This document shows, in pieces, positions 1 through 8,203 of a stretch of DNA of 34,610 nt (its first letter is position 1; the number at the start of each line of letters is the position of its first letter). Origin of the DNA: RQOF01 sp964461135 (lineage in GTDB: Bacteria > Calditrichota > Calditrichia > RBG-13-44-9); the NCBI GenBank assembly GCA_964461135.1, contig CAYWTB010000045.1, positions 1-34,610 on the forward strand, given 5' to 3'. The position numbers and the translations under genes are program-made. Under the pieces are notes generated by a model that did not search any database, was not told the origin of the DNA, and worked only from the letters and a program-made list of their open reading frames with translations.

Positions 1-74
1 AAAGCAATTAACCCCTTTTTACTAACAGTTGCACTTATTACTTGAAACTACAAAACTAAAAAGCGAGGATATAA

Positions 75-167
75 ATGAAATGCAAGTTATGATTTTTCAC
101 GGTACTAAGCCTCATATTTTTTAGTAATTGTCAGAGTACCGAAAAGCAAACGGGATCCAGGATCAGG
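75..167 (+). other. Lipoprotein signal-peptide segment of the sugar dehydrogenase, interrupted by TGA at 90-92
   Basis: In the same frame as the downstream dehydrogenase there is an ATG at 75, preceded by a purine-rich ribosome site (GCGAGG at 63-68). It reads MKCKL, then TGA at 90-92, then FFTVLSLIFFSNC followed by QSTEKQTG. Apart from the TGA this is a textbook lipoprotein leader: basic start, hydrophobic core, Cys at 129-131. No in-frame ATG, GTG or TTG lies between the TGA and the GTG at 168. The stretch is therefore probably part of the gene, with a nonsense mutation or a base error. Confidence 0.6.
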
Positions 168-1241
168 GTGGTAGCGGCCTTTCCGCATCTGGAATTTACA
201 AGGCCGGTGGATTTTCAGTCTTCCCGGGACGGTTCCGGTCGCTTGTTTGTGGTTGAACAACATGGAAAAATATATGTATTTGATAATTCACCTTATGTCA
301 CCACAAAAAAAGTTTTTCTGGACATTACCGATCGGGTAAATGACCGGCGGAATGAAGAAGGACTCCTGGGGCTGGCTTTTCACTCGCAATTCAGCAGTAA
401 TGGTTTATTTTTTGTGAATTATACTGCAGAGAATCCCCGTCGTACGGTAATTGCTCGCTTTTCGGCAAATCCTTACAATGCAGCTTCAGCTGATAAAGGC
501 AGTGAAAAAATACTTCTGGAAGTTCCACAGCCCTACAGTAATCATAATGGAGGTCAGATTACCTTTGGTGCGGATAATTATCTCTATGTAGCGATAGGGG
601 ACGGAGGTTCAGGGGGCGATCCGCAAAGCAACGGACAGAACCCCAAAACCCTGCTGGGGGCAATCCTGCGGATAGATGTGGATACAGCGTCCGCTTCAAT
701 GGTCTACGGGATTCCCCCGGACAATCCATTCAGTGGCAACAGGGAAGGATTCAGAGAAGAGATTTTTGCATACGGATTGCGTAATCCCTGGCGATTCAGT
801 TTTGATGAATCCATTGATCGAATGTGGGCCGGTGATGTGGGCCAGAATAAATATGAAGAAATAGATATAATTCAGAAGGGAGGAAATTATGGATGGAATA
901 TAATGGAAGGATTTCATCCCTACCGGAATAAGGCAGGCAATGATTCCATCTCTCTGATCGCTCTGGTGTGGGAATATGATCACAGTGTCGGGCAATCCAT
1001 CACCGGCGGTTTTGTCTATCATGGGACGGCGGCTACCGAACTAACCGGCCTCTATATTTATGCCGATTACGTCTCCGGGAAAATATGGGGTTTGCGCTAT
1101 GGTGATAAAAAGAACATCCGGAATAATCTGCTGATGGACACGGATTTATACATTTCTTCCTTTGGTGTGGATGACAAGAATGAGCTGTATATCTGTTCCT
1201 TTGATGGAAAGATATATTGTTTTCAATCGAAAGATAAATAA
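168..1241 (+). CDS. PQQ-dependent sugar dehydrogenase (glucose/sorbosone dehydrogenase family)
   Basis: Predicted six-bladed beta-propeller of the GSDH family, which oxidises aldose sugars with pyrroloquinoline quinone outside the cytoplasm. Family signatures run through the protein: the early block VDFQSSRDGSGRLFVVEQHG, EEGLLGLAFH, the calcium/PQQ-loop region GDGGSGGDPQSNGQNPKTLLG, the FAYGLRNPWRFSFD segment, GGNYGWNIMEG, and a C-terminal SITGGFVYHG. The length of about 357 residues fits a complete catalytic domain. Translation from the GTG at 168 would give a cytoplasmic protein without a leader, which makes no sense for this family. The natural start is more likely the ATG at 75, upstream of an in-frame TGA. 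The 3' end overlaps the next ORF's alternative ATG by one base. The exact sugar cannot be told from sequence. Confidence 0.85.
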   Translation: MVAAFPHLEFTRPVDFQSSRDGSGRLFVVEQHGKIYVFDNSPYVTTKKVFLDITDRVNDRRNEEGLLGLAFHSQFSSNGLFFVNYTAENPRRTVIARFSANPYNAASADKGSEKILLEVPQPYSNHNGGQITFGADNYLYVAIGDGGSGGDPQSNGQNPKTLLGAILRIDVDTASASMVYGIPPDNPFSGNREGFREEIFAYGLRNPWRFSFDESIDRMWAGDVGQNKYEEIDIIQKGGNYGWNIMEGFHPYRNKAGNDSISLIALVWEYDHSVGQSITGGFVYHGTAATELTGLYIYADYVSGKIWGLRYGDKKNIRNNLLMDTDLYISSFGVDDKNELYICSFDGKIYCFQSKDK

Positions 1242-1252
1242 TGGGAGGAAAC

Positions 1253-1882
1253 ATGATAGAGCTGTATATTAATGGTTTAAACAGATACATTGACGAGCTT
1301 CTTCCGAAAAGAAATAATGTTATAACTGAAATGGAAGCCCTGGCTGAAGAAAGGCATTTTCCTATTGTTGGGCCTCAGGTAGGTCGTTTTCTCTATCAAC
1401 TCGCCCGCTTAAAGGGACCTTCTGATATATTCGAAATGGGTTCTGGATTTGGATATTCTGCCTTTTGGTTCGCTTTAGGTGCTCCGGAAGCCCATATTAT
1501 TCTCACTGACCATGACCAATCCAATCTCAGCAGAGCAGAAAACTGGTTTGAAGTCGGAAATTTGAAAAATCATTTTGAGTTCAGGCAGGGTAATGCCCTG
1601 AATATTCTTAAAAATACCATGGAAATTTTTGATCTGATTCTTATCGATCTGGATAAAGAAAATTATCCGGAAGCTTTACAACTGGCATTGAAACACCTCA
1701 GAACAGACGGTTTGATCATTACAGACAATGTTTTATGGCATGGCAGGGTGTTTGATCCTGCTGCGATAGATCCTGCAACCAGCGGAGTACGGACCTTTAA
1801 CCAACTTCTTTTTGAAACGGATGGAATTTTTTCAACCATTATACCTATACGTGATGGGCTGGCATTAACACTGAAAATGTAA
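1253..1882 (+). CDS. O-methyltransferase family 3 (class I SAM-dependent)
   Basis: 209-residue SAM-dependent O-methyltransferase of the catechol/caffeoyl-CoA OMT-like family. The SAM-binding motif I is FEMGSGFGYSAFW. The metal and substrate loop reads LILIDLDKENYPEAL, followed by the family hallmark DNVLWHGRV. The C-terminus ends normally with a beta-strand pair (GIFSTIIPIRDGLALTLKM). An in-frame ATG at 1241 overlaps the previous stop codon, but it sits inside the GGGAGG ribosome site (1243-1248), so the start at 1253 is preferred. The tight spacing suggests co-transcription with the sugar dehydrogenase. Substrate unknown; such enzymes methylate catechol-like phenolics using a divalent metal. 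Confidence 0.85.
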   Translation: MIELYINGLNRYIDELLPKRNNVITEMEALAEERHFPIVGPQVGRFLYQLARLKGPSDIFEMGSGFGYSAFWFALGAPEAHIILTDHDQSNLSRAENWFEVGNLKNHFEFRQGNALNILKNTMEIFDLILIDLDKENYPEALQLALKHLRTDGLIITDNVLWHGRVFDPAAIDPATSGVRTFNQLLFETDGIFSTIIPIRDGLALTLKM

Positions 1883-2642
1883 AGACGGTCGAAAAAGCCG
1901 TGCATTAACAAAAATGAGGATTCTTAAATTTCAGAGGAATTTTATATTCCCCCGTAGTACAAATCATGGGGACAATTTATCCTTATCATTTAACATCCTC
2001 CTCTCAGCAGGGCCAAAGGTGGGTGAAAATTGTATTACGTCAGAAATTTTAACTGTTTAAATAATTATCAATTCTATTTAAAACGGACAGTCTAGCGTAC
2101 CGGGTTGAAATATAAGCCGGTTCTGAAGTTTTAGTGTTAATATGTCTCTATCTCCGCAGATGTTTGCTGCAATCCAGGCAGAAAGTCAGCTACTCCTAAA
2201 AAAACAGCAGGCGATTCTAAAGTTATCATAATAGAAATTAATCCAAAGGTTCTCCGGATGTTGCCGTGCCTATTGTCTAACCTAACTGCATTTCATCACT
2301 TGGCCCGATTTGGAATTCCGGAAACGGGAAGATTCTTTCATTAAACTGTTTGAAATACATTACAATTGATGTTTATTAAACTAAAATATCCGGGACTAAG
2401 CAGGAACCGGATCATCCTGTGGATACTATTTTTCATTTTCATTGCAGAATTTCCAGATCGGTTTTATTTTTCAAAGGCAGGTAAATACTTTAGACGTTTT
2501 TTGAATTTTGTTTATTCCCGATGAACAAATTCTTATATTCCGAGAGTCATACCCTTACGTGGTTCAGAATCTTATAACACAAGCTTTAAACCAATGAGCA
2601 GCTGTGAACAATCACACTCACTTAAACAACAGAGGGATCAAA
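1883..2642. other. Gene-poor stretch with a possible small gene remnant
   Basis: No convincing gene in 760 bases. A frame open from 2141 reads KVIIIEINPK up to 2248 and continues coherently one base back as GSPDVAVPIV followed by a stop (TAA, 2278-2280). This looks like the decayed C-terminal end of some protein, but I do not recognise it. A 29-codon ORF at 2142-2231 has no ribosome site. The last part (2500-2640) probably holds the promoter of the next gene, without a clear consensus. Confidence 0.3.
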
Positions 2643-3854
2643 ATGAATGAAAAGAAATATGATATTGCCATTATTGGCGGAGGTATTGTTGGTTGTGCCA
2701 CCGCAATGGCTTTATTGAATACCAGGAAGGTAACATTAGTAATTCTGGAGGCTGAGGCCAGTTTGGCAGCCCATCAGACTGGAAATAACAGCGGCGTTAT
2801 TCATTCCGGATTATATTATAAACCGGGATCGATGAAGGCCAAAAACTGTGTGGAAGGCCGGGAAAAATTGTATAAGTTTTGCGAAGATCATGGGATAGCT
2901 CATGACCGTTGCGGCAAGCTGGTGGTGGCAACCAGCGAAGAGAAGATACCTGAGCTGGAGGAATTACAAAGCCGGGGAACGGAAAATGGTTTAAAAAATA
3001 TTAAGCGATTGAGTGCCGAAGAATTAAAAGTATACGAACCTCATGTTGCAGGAGTGGGCGGTTTGCGCATCCATGAAACCGGAATCGTGGATTACGTCCA
3101 GGTGACTAATAAATTTGCAGAAATTGTGAAGGAAAAGGGTGGGGAAATCCGGACAAATGCCAGAGTGATTGGGTTTAAACGGGAAGCGGGTGGCCTAGTC
3201 CTGGAAACCACCGATGGAACGGTACACTGTAAAAATCTGGTCAATTGTGCCGGTTTACAGTCGGATCGGGTGGCTAAAATGTGTGAGGTGGATCCGGGTC
3301 TAAAAATTATCCCCTTTCGGGGAGAATATTATAAGCTGAAACCGGAAAAAGAATTCCTGGTGAAAGATCTTATTTATCCGGTACCCGATCCCCAATTCCC
3401 GTTCCTGGGAGTACACTTTACCCGCATGATTCACGGAGGTGTGGAAGCAGGACCGAATGCCGTACTGGCTTTCAAACGGGAAGGTTACAAGAAAACCGAC
3501 ATATCCATAAAAGATTCTCTGGACACCTTTATGTATAAAGGATTCTGGATTCTGGCCGGAAAATTTCTGATAATGGGTTTAGGTGAAATGTACCGCTCGT
3601 ATTTTAAAGGAGCCTTTGTAAAGGCACTGCAAAATTTAGTGCCGGAGATCCAGAAAGATGCCCTCTCTGCCGGCGGTGCGGGTGTAAGAGCACAGGCTCT
3701 GGAACCAAATGGGGCACTGGTGGACGATTTCAGGATTGTTGAGGCACCCAATATGGTTCATGTGCTGAATGCACCTTCACCAGCGGCCACAGCTTCTATC
3801 AGTATCGGTGAAAAAATCAGTGAAATGGTTGCCGATAGTTTTCAGCTTTCCTGA
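2643..3854 (+). CDS. lhgO: L-2-hydroxyglutarate oxidase
   Basis: FAD-dependent oxidoreductase of the DAO fold, 403 residues, predicted to oxidise L-2-hydroxyglutarate to 2-oxoglutarate and pass electrons to the membrane quinone pool. The N-terminal dinucleotide motif is IIGGGIVGCATAMAL. The LhgO hallmark follows: HQTGNNSGVIHSGLYYKPGS, then KAKNCVEGREKLYKFCEDH. The C-terminal FAD-contact region is GGAGVRAQALEPNG, with LNAPSPAATASISIGEKI. A GTG 13 codons upstream is in frame, but the ATG at 2643 has an AGAGGG ribosome site at the right distance and starts just before the FAD motif. It stands alone on this strand, convergent with polX 15 bases away. Family assignment is strong; the substrate is by homology. 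Confidence 0.9.
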   Translation: MNEKKYDIAIIGGGIVGCATAMALLNTRKVTLVILEAEASLAAHQTGNNSGVIHSGLYYKPGSMKAKNCVEGREKLYKFCEDHGIAHDRCGKLVVATSEEKIPELEELQSRGTENGLKNIKRLSAEELKVYEPHVAGVGGLRIHETGIVDYVQVTNKFAEIVKEKGGEIRTNARVIGFKREAGGLVLETTDGTVHCKNLVNCAGLQSDRVAKMCEVDPGLKIIPFRGEYYKLKPEKEFLVKDLIYPVPDPQFPFLGVHFTRMIHGGVEAGPNAVLAFKREGYKKTDISIKDSLDTFMYKGFWILAGKFLIMGLGEMYRSYFKGAFVKALQNLVPEIQKDALSAGGAGVRAQALEPNGALVDDFRIVEAPNMVHVLNAPSPAATASISIGEKISEMVADSFQLS

Positions 3855-3869
3855 CAAAAAATGAGGGCG

Positions 3870-5600
3870 TTAATGATGCCTCCTGCTGGCAAAGGCAATC
3901 AATTCTTCCGCCGTTAAACAGTTCAGGACATCTGCTACCCTTAGCCAGCCTTTTCTCGCAATCCCTACGCCAAAGCGGATATCTGATATTCCTTCGGTTT
4001 TATGCGCGTCGGGATTTATGCTTATTCTAACATGAATGTCCCTGGCCTGTTTTAACAGGCGCCAGTCCGTATCGAGTCGGTGGGGATTGGCATTCAGTTC
4101 CAATGCAACACCCAGTTCCGCAGCGGCATCAATCACTGCATTCATATCAACCGGATATCCTTCTCTGGCGAGCAATAACCTCCCCGTAGGATGTCCCAAA
4201 ATGGTGAGATACGGATTTTGTATGGCTTTAATAATCCTGCCGGTAGCTTCTGCTGAAGACATATTAAAGCGCGAATGAATACTGCCGATAACCAGATTAA
4301 AAGATGCGAGAATCTCATCATTGTAATCAAGTTGACCATCTGCCAGAATATCGCTCTCTATACTCTTCAGGATTCTGAAATCAGTCAGCCGTGCATTCAA
4401 TTCATCAATTTCAGCCTGCTGTTTTTTTATCTGTTCTTCACTTAATCCTCTGGCATAGGCAGCAGATCTGGAGTGATCACTTAGGACCAGATAAGAATAT
4501 CCCAGGGATTGACAGGCGGCTGCCATTTCGGAAATAGAATTTAATCCGTCGCTGTAATGCGAATGTACGTGAATCACACCTTTAATGTCTTCATTCCTGA
4601 CCAGTAATGGGATCTGGTGTGCAAGAGCTGCTTCAATTTCTCCATAATTTTCACGTAATTCCGGGGGAATATAATCCATACTCAGGTAACTGAAGATTTC
4701 CGATTCATTATGGGCAGGAATATTTTCACCGGATTCATTAAATAGTCCGTATTCGTTCATTTTAAGCTTCTTTTTTCGTGCATATTCCCGCATGGCCACA
4801 TTATGTTCCTTGGATCCGGTAAAATGGTGGAGGGCATAGGGAAATTGAATTTCATTTACCAGCCTTAAATCTGCACTTATCCCGCTTTTCAGCCGAACAC
4901 TGGTTTTAGTATTCCCTTTACCTGTCACCATATCAATTTCCGGTAAGGAAGTAAACCGATCCATAATGTCTTCTTGGTTTCCCTCTTCTGCACTCACCAG
5001 AATATCGATGTCTTTAATGGTTTCCTTCCAGCGACGCAGACTACCGGCAATTTCACTGCGGATTACTCCGGGAAAGTTTTGTATGCGGCTTAGAAGGTAT
5101 TCTGCCTGTGCAATAACATCGGACAGCAGGTGGCGCTCTGAATATTTTTTAAGAAGTTTAATGCCCGCCAGAATTTTTTCCTGGGTTTTTAATCCAAAAC
5201 CGTCCAGATCCACCAGCCGGTTTTCTTGGCAGGCATATTCCAGCTCGCCCAGTGATTTAATGGATAATTTTTCCCATACTGCTTTTACTTTTTTGGGACC
5301 CATGCCCGGAACTCTTAACATTTCTATCACGCCTTCGGGGGTCTGGTTTCTAAGTGCTTCCAGTTCCTCAGATTTCCCCTCAGTTACCAATGCCTGGATA
5401 AACTCAGCTATTCCTTTACCAATGCCTTTGATTTGTGTTAATTCACCACTTTCAATCAACTGCTCCATAGCTATTGAAACGCCTTGCAGGGCCCGGGCCG
5501 CATTACTGTATGCTCTTATTTTAAAAGGATTTTCCCCTTTGATCTCCAGAAGAATTGCCATTTCTTCCAGAGCCTGTATAACGGATGTTTTGTCAACCAT
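3870..5600 (-). CDS. polX: DNA polymerase X family protein with C-terminal PHP domain
   Basis: 576-residue bacterial PolX, a gap-filling repair polymerase joined to a PHP metal-dependent exonuclease. Visible in order: an N-terminal 8-kDa-like domain with helix-hairpin-helix motifs (IKGIGKGIAEF near 57-67, VPGMGPKKVKAVW near 97-109); the palm with GSLRRWKETIKDIDIL near 185-201, giving catalytic Asp 197 and 199 and a third Asp near 244 (SADLRLV); and the PHP domain from about 341. PHP metal ligands are present: IHVHSHYSDG (His344, His346), LSDHS, IESDIL, SIHSRF, GHPTGR and SINPDAH. The polymerase and exonuclease sites therefore both look intact. The ribosome site GAGG lies 4 bases before the ATG. 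Likely role: base excision or gap repair with proofreading. Confidence 0.93.
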   Translation of the reverse strand: MVDKTSVIQALEEMAILLEIKGENPFKIRAYSNAARALQGVSIAMEQLIESGELTQIKGIGKGIAEFIQALVTEGKSEELEALRNQTPEGVIEMLRVPGMGPKKVKAVWEKLSIKSLGELEYACQENRLVDLDGFGLKTQEKILAGIKLLKKYSERHLLSDVIAQAEYLLSRIQNFPGVIRSEIAGSLRRWKETIKDIDILVSAEEGNQEDIMDRFTSLPEIDMVTGKGNTKTSVRLKSGISADLRLVNEIQFPYALHHFTGSKEHNVAMREYARKKKLKMNEYGLFNESGENIPAHNESEIFSYLSMDYIPPELRENYGEIEAALAHQIPLLVRNEDIKGVIHVHSHYSDGLNSISEMAAACQSLGYSYLVLSDHSRSAAYARGLSEEQIKKQQAEIDELNARLTDFRILKSIESDILADGQLDYNDEILASFNLVIGSIHSRFNMSSAEATGRIIKAIQNPYLTILGHPTGRLLLAREGYPVDMNAVIDAAAELGVALELNANPHRLDTDWRLLKQARDIHVRISINPDAHKTEGISDIRFGVGIARKGWLRVADVLNCLTAEELIAFASRRHH

Positions 5601-5963
5601 GAAACCTCACTGTAAAGATTATTTTAGATGTCAACCGGATTGATTCCCTCTCTCCGGTACTGTAAAAGCCACTTTCCCCGCTATTTAGCGTTAGTATCGA
5701 AAGGAGCAAACAGCAGTTTTATAGTATTTGATGTCAATAGAATAGAGAAAAGTATGAATCCCATAACCATAACTCACCATTTTTTACTCGCCATGTAAAC
5801 TTTATTGTACATTCGGAAAATTAGACACGAAAGATAAAAAAAACAATGGAGTTTTCTGCATTTGTTATGATGTTTTTCTAAATTTAATATGTAAAAAATA
5901 TATTGTGTTTGTAATACTTATTAATCAATTTTAAAATTAAAATCTAATTAGCCAGATTTTAAA
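5601..5963. other. Divergent AT-rich intergenic region between polX and pgsA
   Basis: 363 bases separating two divergently transcribed genes, so promoters for both must lie here. The right half (5815-5960) is very AT-rich, with runs of A and T. An AAAGGAG at 5700-5706 has no start codon at a usable distance. I see no open frame, hairpin or clear -35/-10 pair. Confidence 0.4.
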
Positions 5964-6569
5964 ATGAAGCTGACAATTCCCAACCAGTTAACCCTTCTCA
6001 GAATCCTGATGGTTCCTGTTTTTCTCTATTATATAATGCGGGAAATACCTTCCAGTCAGTTTATTGCCTCGGTTATTTATGTTCTGGCATCGTTAACGGA
6101 TTGGTATGATGGTTGGTTTGCCCGGCGCTTTGGTGTGGTCACGCGTTGGGGACAATTCATGGATCCGCTGGCTGACAAATTACTAGTATCTGCAGCTCTC
6201 ATTGTATTTGCATTTATGAAATATGTTATGTGGTGGATGGTCTGGATAATCGTACTGCGGGATGTCATAGTTACCCTGGTACGCATTTATGCCATTCAAA
6301 GAGGTACGCCAATAGTAACAAGTACTATTGCTAAATGGAAAACATTTGCCCAGATGGCGGTAATTCTTATTATACTTGTTTTTCTGAACGGGTTGAATTA
6401 TTACGGAATGGGCAGTTCATCTTATCATGCGCGCTTTTTTGATATTATTGGAATAGGTATGATTATAGTAACCTTGTTAACGCTCCTCTCCGCTATAATG
6501 TATTTCTACGAAAACTGGCGGTTAATCTGGAGAATGATGAAGGAACTGTTTATTTTTACTTCCAAGTAA
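5964..6569 (+). CDS. pgsA: CDP-diacylglycerol--glycerol-3-phosphate 3-phosphatidyltransferase
   Basis: 201-residue integral membrane CDP-alcohol phosphotransferase that makes phosphatidylglycerol phosphate from CDP-diacylglycerol and glycerol-3-phosphate. The family signature D-x2-D-G-x2-A-R-x8-G-x3-D-x3-D is complete: Asp46, Asp49, Gly50, Ala53, Arg54, Gly63, Asp67 and Asp71. The N-terminus NQLTLLRILMVPVFLYY is typical of PgsA, and about five or six hydrophobic segments follow. The C-terminus carries a short basic tail. The upstream ribosome site is weak. The paralogues phosphatidylserine synthase and cardiolipin synthase share the motif, but the start of the protein favours PgsA. It stands just upstream of the rhodanese gene set with a 105-base gap. 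Confidence 0.88.
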   Translation: MKLTIPNQLTLLRILMVPVFLYYIMREIPSSQFIASVIYVLASLTDWYDGWFARRFGVVTRWGQFMDPLADKLLVSAALIVFAFMKYVMWWMVWIIVLRDVIVTLVRIYAIQRGTPIVTSTIAKWKTFAQMAVILIILVFLNGLNYYGMGSSSYHARFFDIIGIGMIIVTLLTLLSAIMYFYENWRLIWRMMKELFIFTSK

Positions 6570-6674
6570 CTATTTATTTATGAATTATTGGTATCCGCAA
6601 ACCATAGATTAATGTTGTGTAACGTTTAAAATACTGTTGCATCCAATTGATTGAACTTAAATGAATTAAGAAAG

Positions 6675-7118
6675 ATGAGCATGCACAAATCCATTCGATC
6701 ATTTACACTTTTACTGAGTATTTTTCTGATAATGCAGACAGGTTGTGGCCGGTCTCAGACGGAACAGAGCTCCAAAAGCCTCAGTCCCCGCCAGGTAAAA
6801 AATCTGATTGACCAAAAGGCAGATGTTCTCATCATTGATGTCAGAACAACCCAGGAATTTAACGGAGAGCTGGGTCATATTAATGGAGCAGTTCTACATC
6901 CCGTACAGGAGATCGATCAATGGGCCGGTGAATATAAAGAAGATAAAAATCGCGAAATAATAATGGTCTGCAGAATTGGAAACCGAAGCGGATCTGCAAC
7001 TAAATACTTTAGTGAAAAAGGATTTACCAATGTTTTTAATATGACCGGCGGAATGAAAGCCTGGAACAAAGATGGATTTCCTGTTGCCAAACAGACCGGA
7101 GAGGATTCAGAAAAATGA
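6675..7118 (+). CDS. Rhodanese-like domain lipoprotein
   Basis: Secreted or periplasm-facing rhodanese fold, 147 residues from this start. The leader SIRSFTLLLSIFLIMQTGC ends in a probable lipobox Cys, followed by a polar linker. The rhodanese domain has DVLIIDVRTTQEFNGELGHI and the active-site loop VCRIGNRSGSA, where Cys is the persulfide carrier, then MTGGMKAWNKDGFPV. Such domains move sulfane sulfur or act as single-domain sulfurtransferases. Start choice is uncertain: a TTG at 6651 and an ATG at 6681 are in frame, and the ribosome site is weak. The gene overlaps the next ORF by 4 bases (ATGA), so the two are translationally coupled. First gene of a five-gene sulfur/redox set. Confidence 0.85.
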   Translation: MSMHKSIRSFTLLLSIFLIMQTGCGRSQTEQSSKSLSPRQVKNLIDQKADVLIIDVRTTQEFNGELGHINGAVLHPVQEIDQWAGEYKEDKNREIIMVCRIGNRSGSATKYFSEKGFTNVFNMTGGMKAWNKDGFPVAKQTGEDSEK

Positions 7119-7321
7119 CAGAAATTATTAAACCACAGACTACCATTGAGGAAATCGTAAGCCAGCATCCGGAACTTATCCGTCCTTTAATGGAATACGG
7201 AATCAAATGTGTGGCATGTGGAGAACCGATCTGGGGATCTATTGAAGAAAACGCCAGTGAGAAGGGAATCGATAATGTGGTTGAAATTGTAAATAAACTC
7301 AATGAATTGGTTAAAAAATAA
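7115..7321 (+). CDS. DUF1858 domain protein
   Basis: 68-residue cytoplasmic protein of the DUF1858 type, related to the N-terminal domain of ScdA/RIC iron-sulfur repair proteins. Family features: TTIEEIVSQHPELIRPLMEYG, then the two-Cys motif CVACGEPIWGSIEENA. The paired cysteines (CxxC) could bind metal or carry sulfur. The ATG overlaps the rhodanese stop, and a GGAGAGGA ribosome site lies inside the upstream gene. The usual family partners are rhodanese, cysteine-desulfurase or redox genes, which fits this set. Precise function unknown. Confidence 0.8.
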   Translation: MTEIIKPQTTIEEIVSQHPELIRPLMEYGIKCVACGEPIWGSIEENASEKGIDNVVEIVNKLNELVKK

Positions 7322-7362
7322 ATGGAATCAATTTTATATTTACTTTAATGCAAGACTTGAAG

Positions 7363-7578
7363 ATGAAAAAGATAATTATTAAAATGTCATTGTTCGCCGT
7401 TGGAGGAGCTGTATTAGGCTATGCATATTATTACTTTATCGGATGCCGGACAGGAAGTTGCCCCATAACCGGTAATCCTTTTATTTCCACTCTTTATGGC
7501 ATGCTTATGGGCACGGTACTCGGTTTTGATTCCCGAATATTTCCGGCAAAAGGGAAAAAAGAAAAGGACAACTCATGA
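7363..7578 (+). CDS. DUF6132-type small membrane protein
   Basis: 71-residue protein with two predicted membrane segments, IIIKMSLFAVGGAVLGYAYY and a second around ISTLYGMLMGTVLGF. They flank a loop with two Cys (GCRTGSCPITGNP). This layout matches the small DUF6132 family, which often sits beside rhodanese and thioredoxin-like genes. An ATG at 7348 gives five extra residues. Neither start has a strong ribosome site; MKKIIIK is the more usual family start. It overlaps the next gene by 4 bases (ATGA). Function unknown. The CxxxxC loop at the membrane surface invites a role in thiol or sulfur transfer, which is inference. Confidence 0.72.
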   Translation: MKKIIIKMSLFAVGGAVLGYAYYYFIGCRTGSCPITGNPFISTLYGMLMGTVLGFDSRIFPAKGKKEKDNS

Positions 7579-7970
7579 GCGCAATAGTATACGTAATTGT
7601 TGGAATTGTAGGATTGATTGTTCTGTTACAGCTGAGTGCAAAGTTAAAGGCCAGGGCCAGAAGAGGAAAACCCGCACCCGGCGTTAATGGTCAATTGGGA
7701 AAGTCGATCCGGAAGGGTGATAAATTAATCGCATATTTTTACAGCCCTACTTGCAGGGCATGCCGAACCCAGGAACAGTACCTGGCGGCAATTCAAGAAA
7801 AATTTAAAAATATTATCCGGATTAATGCAGCTAAGGATCGGGATACTGCCTCTGCTTTCGGAATTATGGGAACACCTACTACAATCATCATTGATCATGG
7901 CATAATTCAAGATTATTTTGTGGGAATTACCACGACTAATAAAATTCTTCAAAAATTAAAAATCTCTTAA
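7575..7970 (+). CDS. Membrane-anchored thioredoxin-fold protein
   Basis: 131-residue protein with one N-terminal membrane helix (about residues 3-20), a basic linker, then a thioredoxin fold. The active site is YFYSPTCRACRTQEQ with Cys60-R-A-Cys63, and the cis-Pro loop is GIMGTPTTIII. The basic segment after the helix suggests that the domain faces the cytoplasm (positive-inside rule); that orientation is inference. Translation is coupled to the upstream DUF6132 gene (ATGA overlap), with AAAGGAC as ribosome site. CRAC differs from the CGPC of the true thioredoxin at 19430, so a specialised reductant or sulfur-relay partner is likely. Confidence 0.82.
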   Translation: MSAIVYVIVGIVGLIVLLQLSAKLKARARRGKPAPGVNGQLGKSIRKGDKLIAYFYSPTCRACRTQEQYLAAIQEKFKNIIRINAAKDRDTASAFGIMGTPTTIIIDHGIIQDYFVGITTTNKILQKLKIS

Positions 7971-7985
7971 CAGAAAAGGTGCAGC

Positions 7986-8192
7986 ATGAAAAAAAATATG
8001 GGTAGTCTGGACAGAATTATTCGTATTATTGTTGGGCTGTTTTTGATTTCCCTCATATTCTGGGGACCTAAAACTTACTGGGGTCTGGTAGGACTTATTT
8101 TGCTGGTTACATCTTTTACCGGGTGGTGCCCTCTCTATCTCCCCTTTAAATTGTCTACTAAAAAAGATAAGATTAAAGAAAAAGCAGCTTGA
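7986..8192 (+). CDS. DUF2892 (YgaP-type) small membrane protein
   Basis: 68 residues: KNMGSLDRIIRIIVGLFLIS, a second hydrophobic helix YWGLVGLILLVTSFTGWCPLY, and a basic tail. This matches DUF2892, the membrane part that in YgaP-type proteins is fused to a rhodanese domain. Here the rhodanese is encoded separately four genes upstream, which links the ends of the set functionally. The Cys in the GWCPLY motif is conserved in the family. Ribosome site AAAGGTG. Last gene before a strong terminator. Confidence 0.82.
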   Translation: MKKNMGSLDRIIRIIVGLFLISLIFWGPKTYWGLVGLILLVTSFTGWCPLYLPFKLSTKKDKIKEKAA

Positions 8193-8203
8193 TCATTTGG
8201 AAA

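Noticed and set aside
90..92. TGA recoded as an amino acid
   Set aside because: TGA is the natural stop of several genes in the window, and no SECIS-like need or other in-frame TGA was seen.
2142..2231. 29-codon ORF MSLSPQMFAAIQAES...
   Set aside because: No ribosome site, and it overlaps another protein-like frame; too short to support.
4966..5643. 225-codon plus-strand ORF antisense to polX
   Set aside because: Ser/Arg-rich translation typical of the opposite strand of a real gene; PolX motifs on the minus strand are unambiguous.
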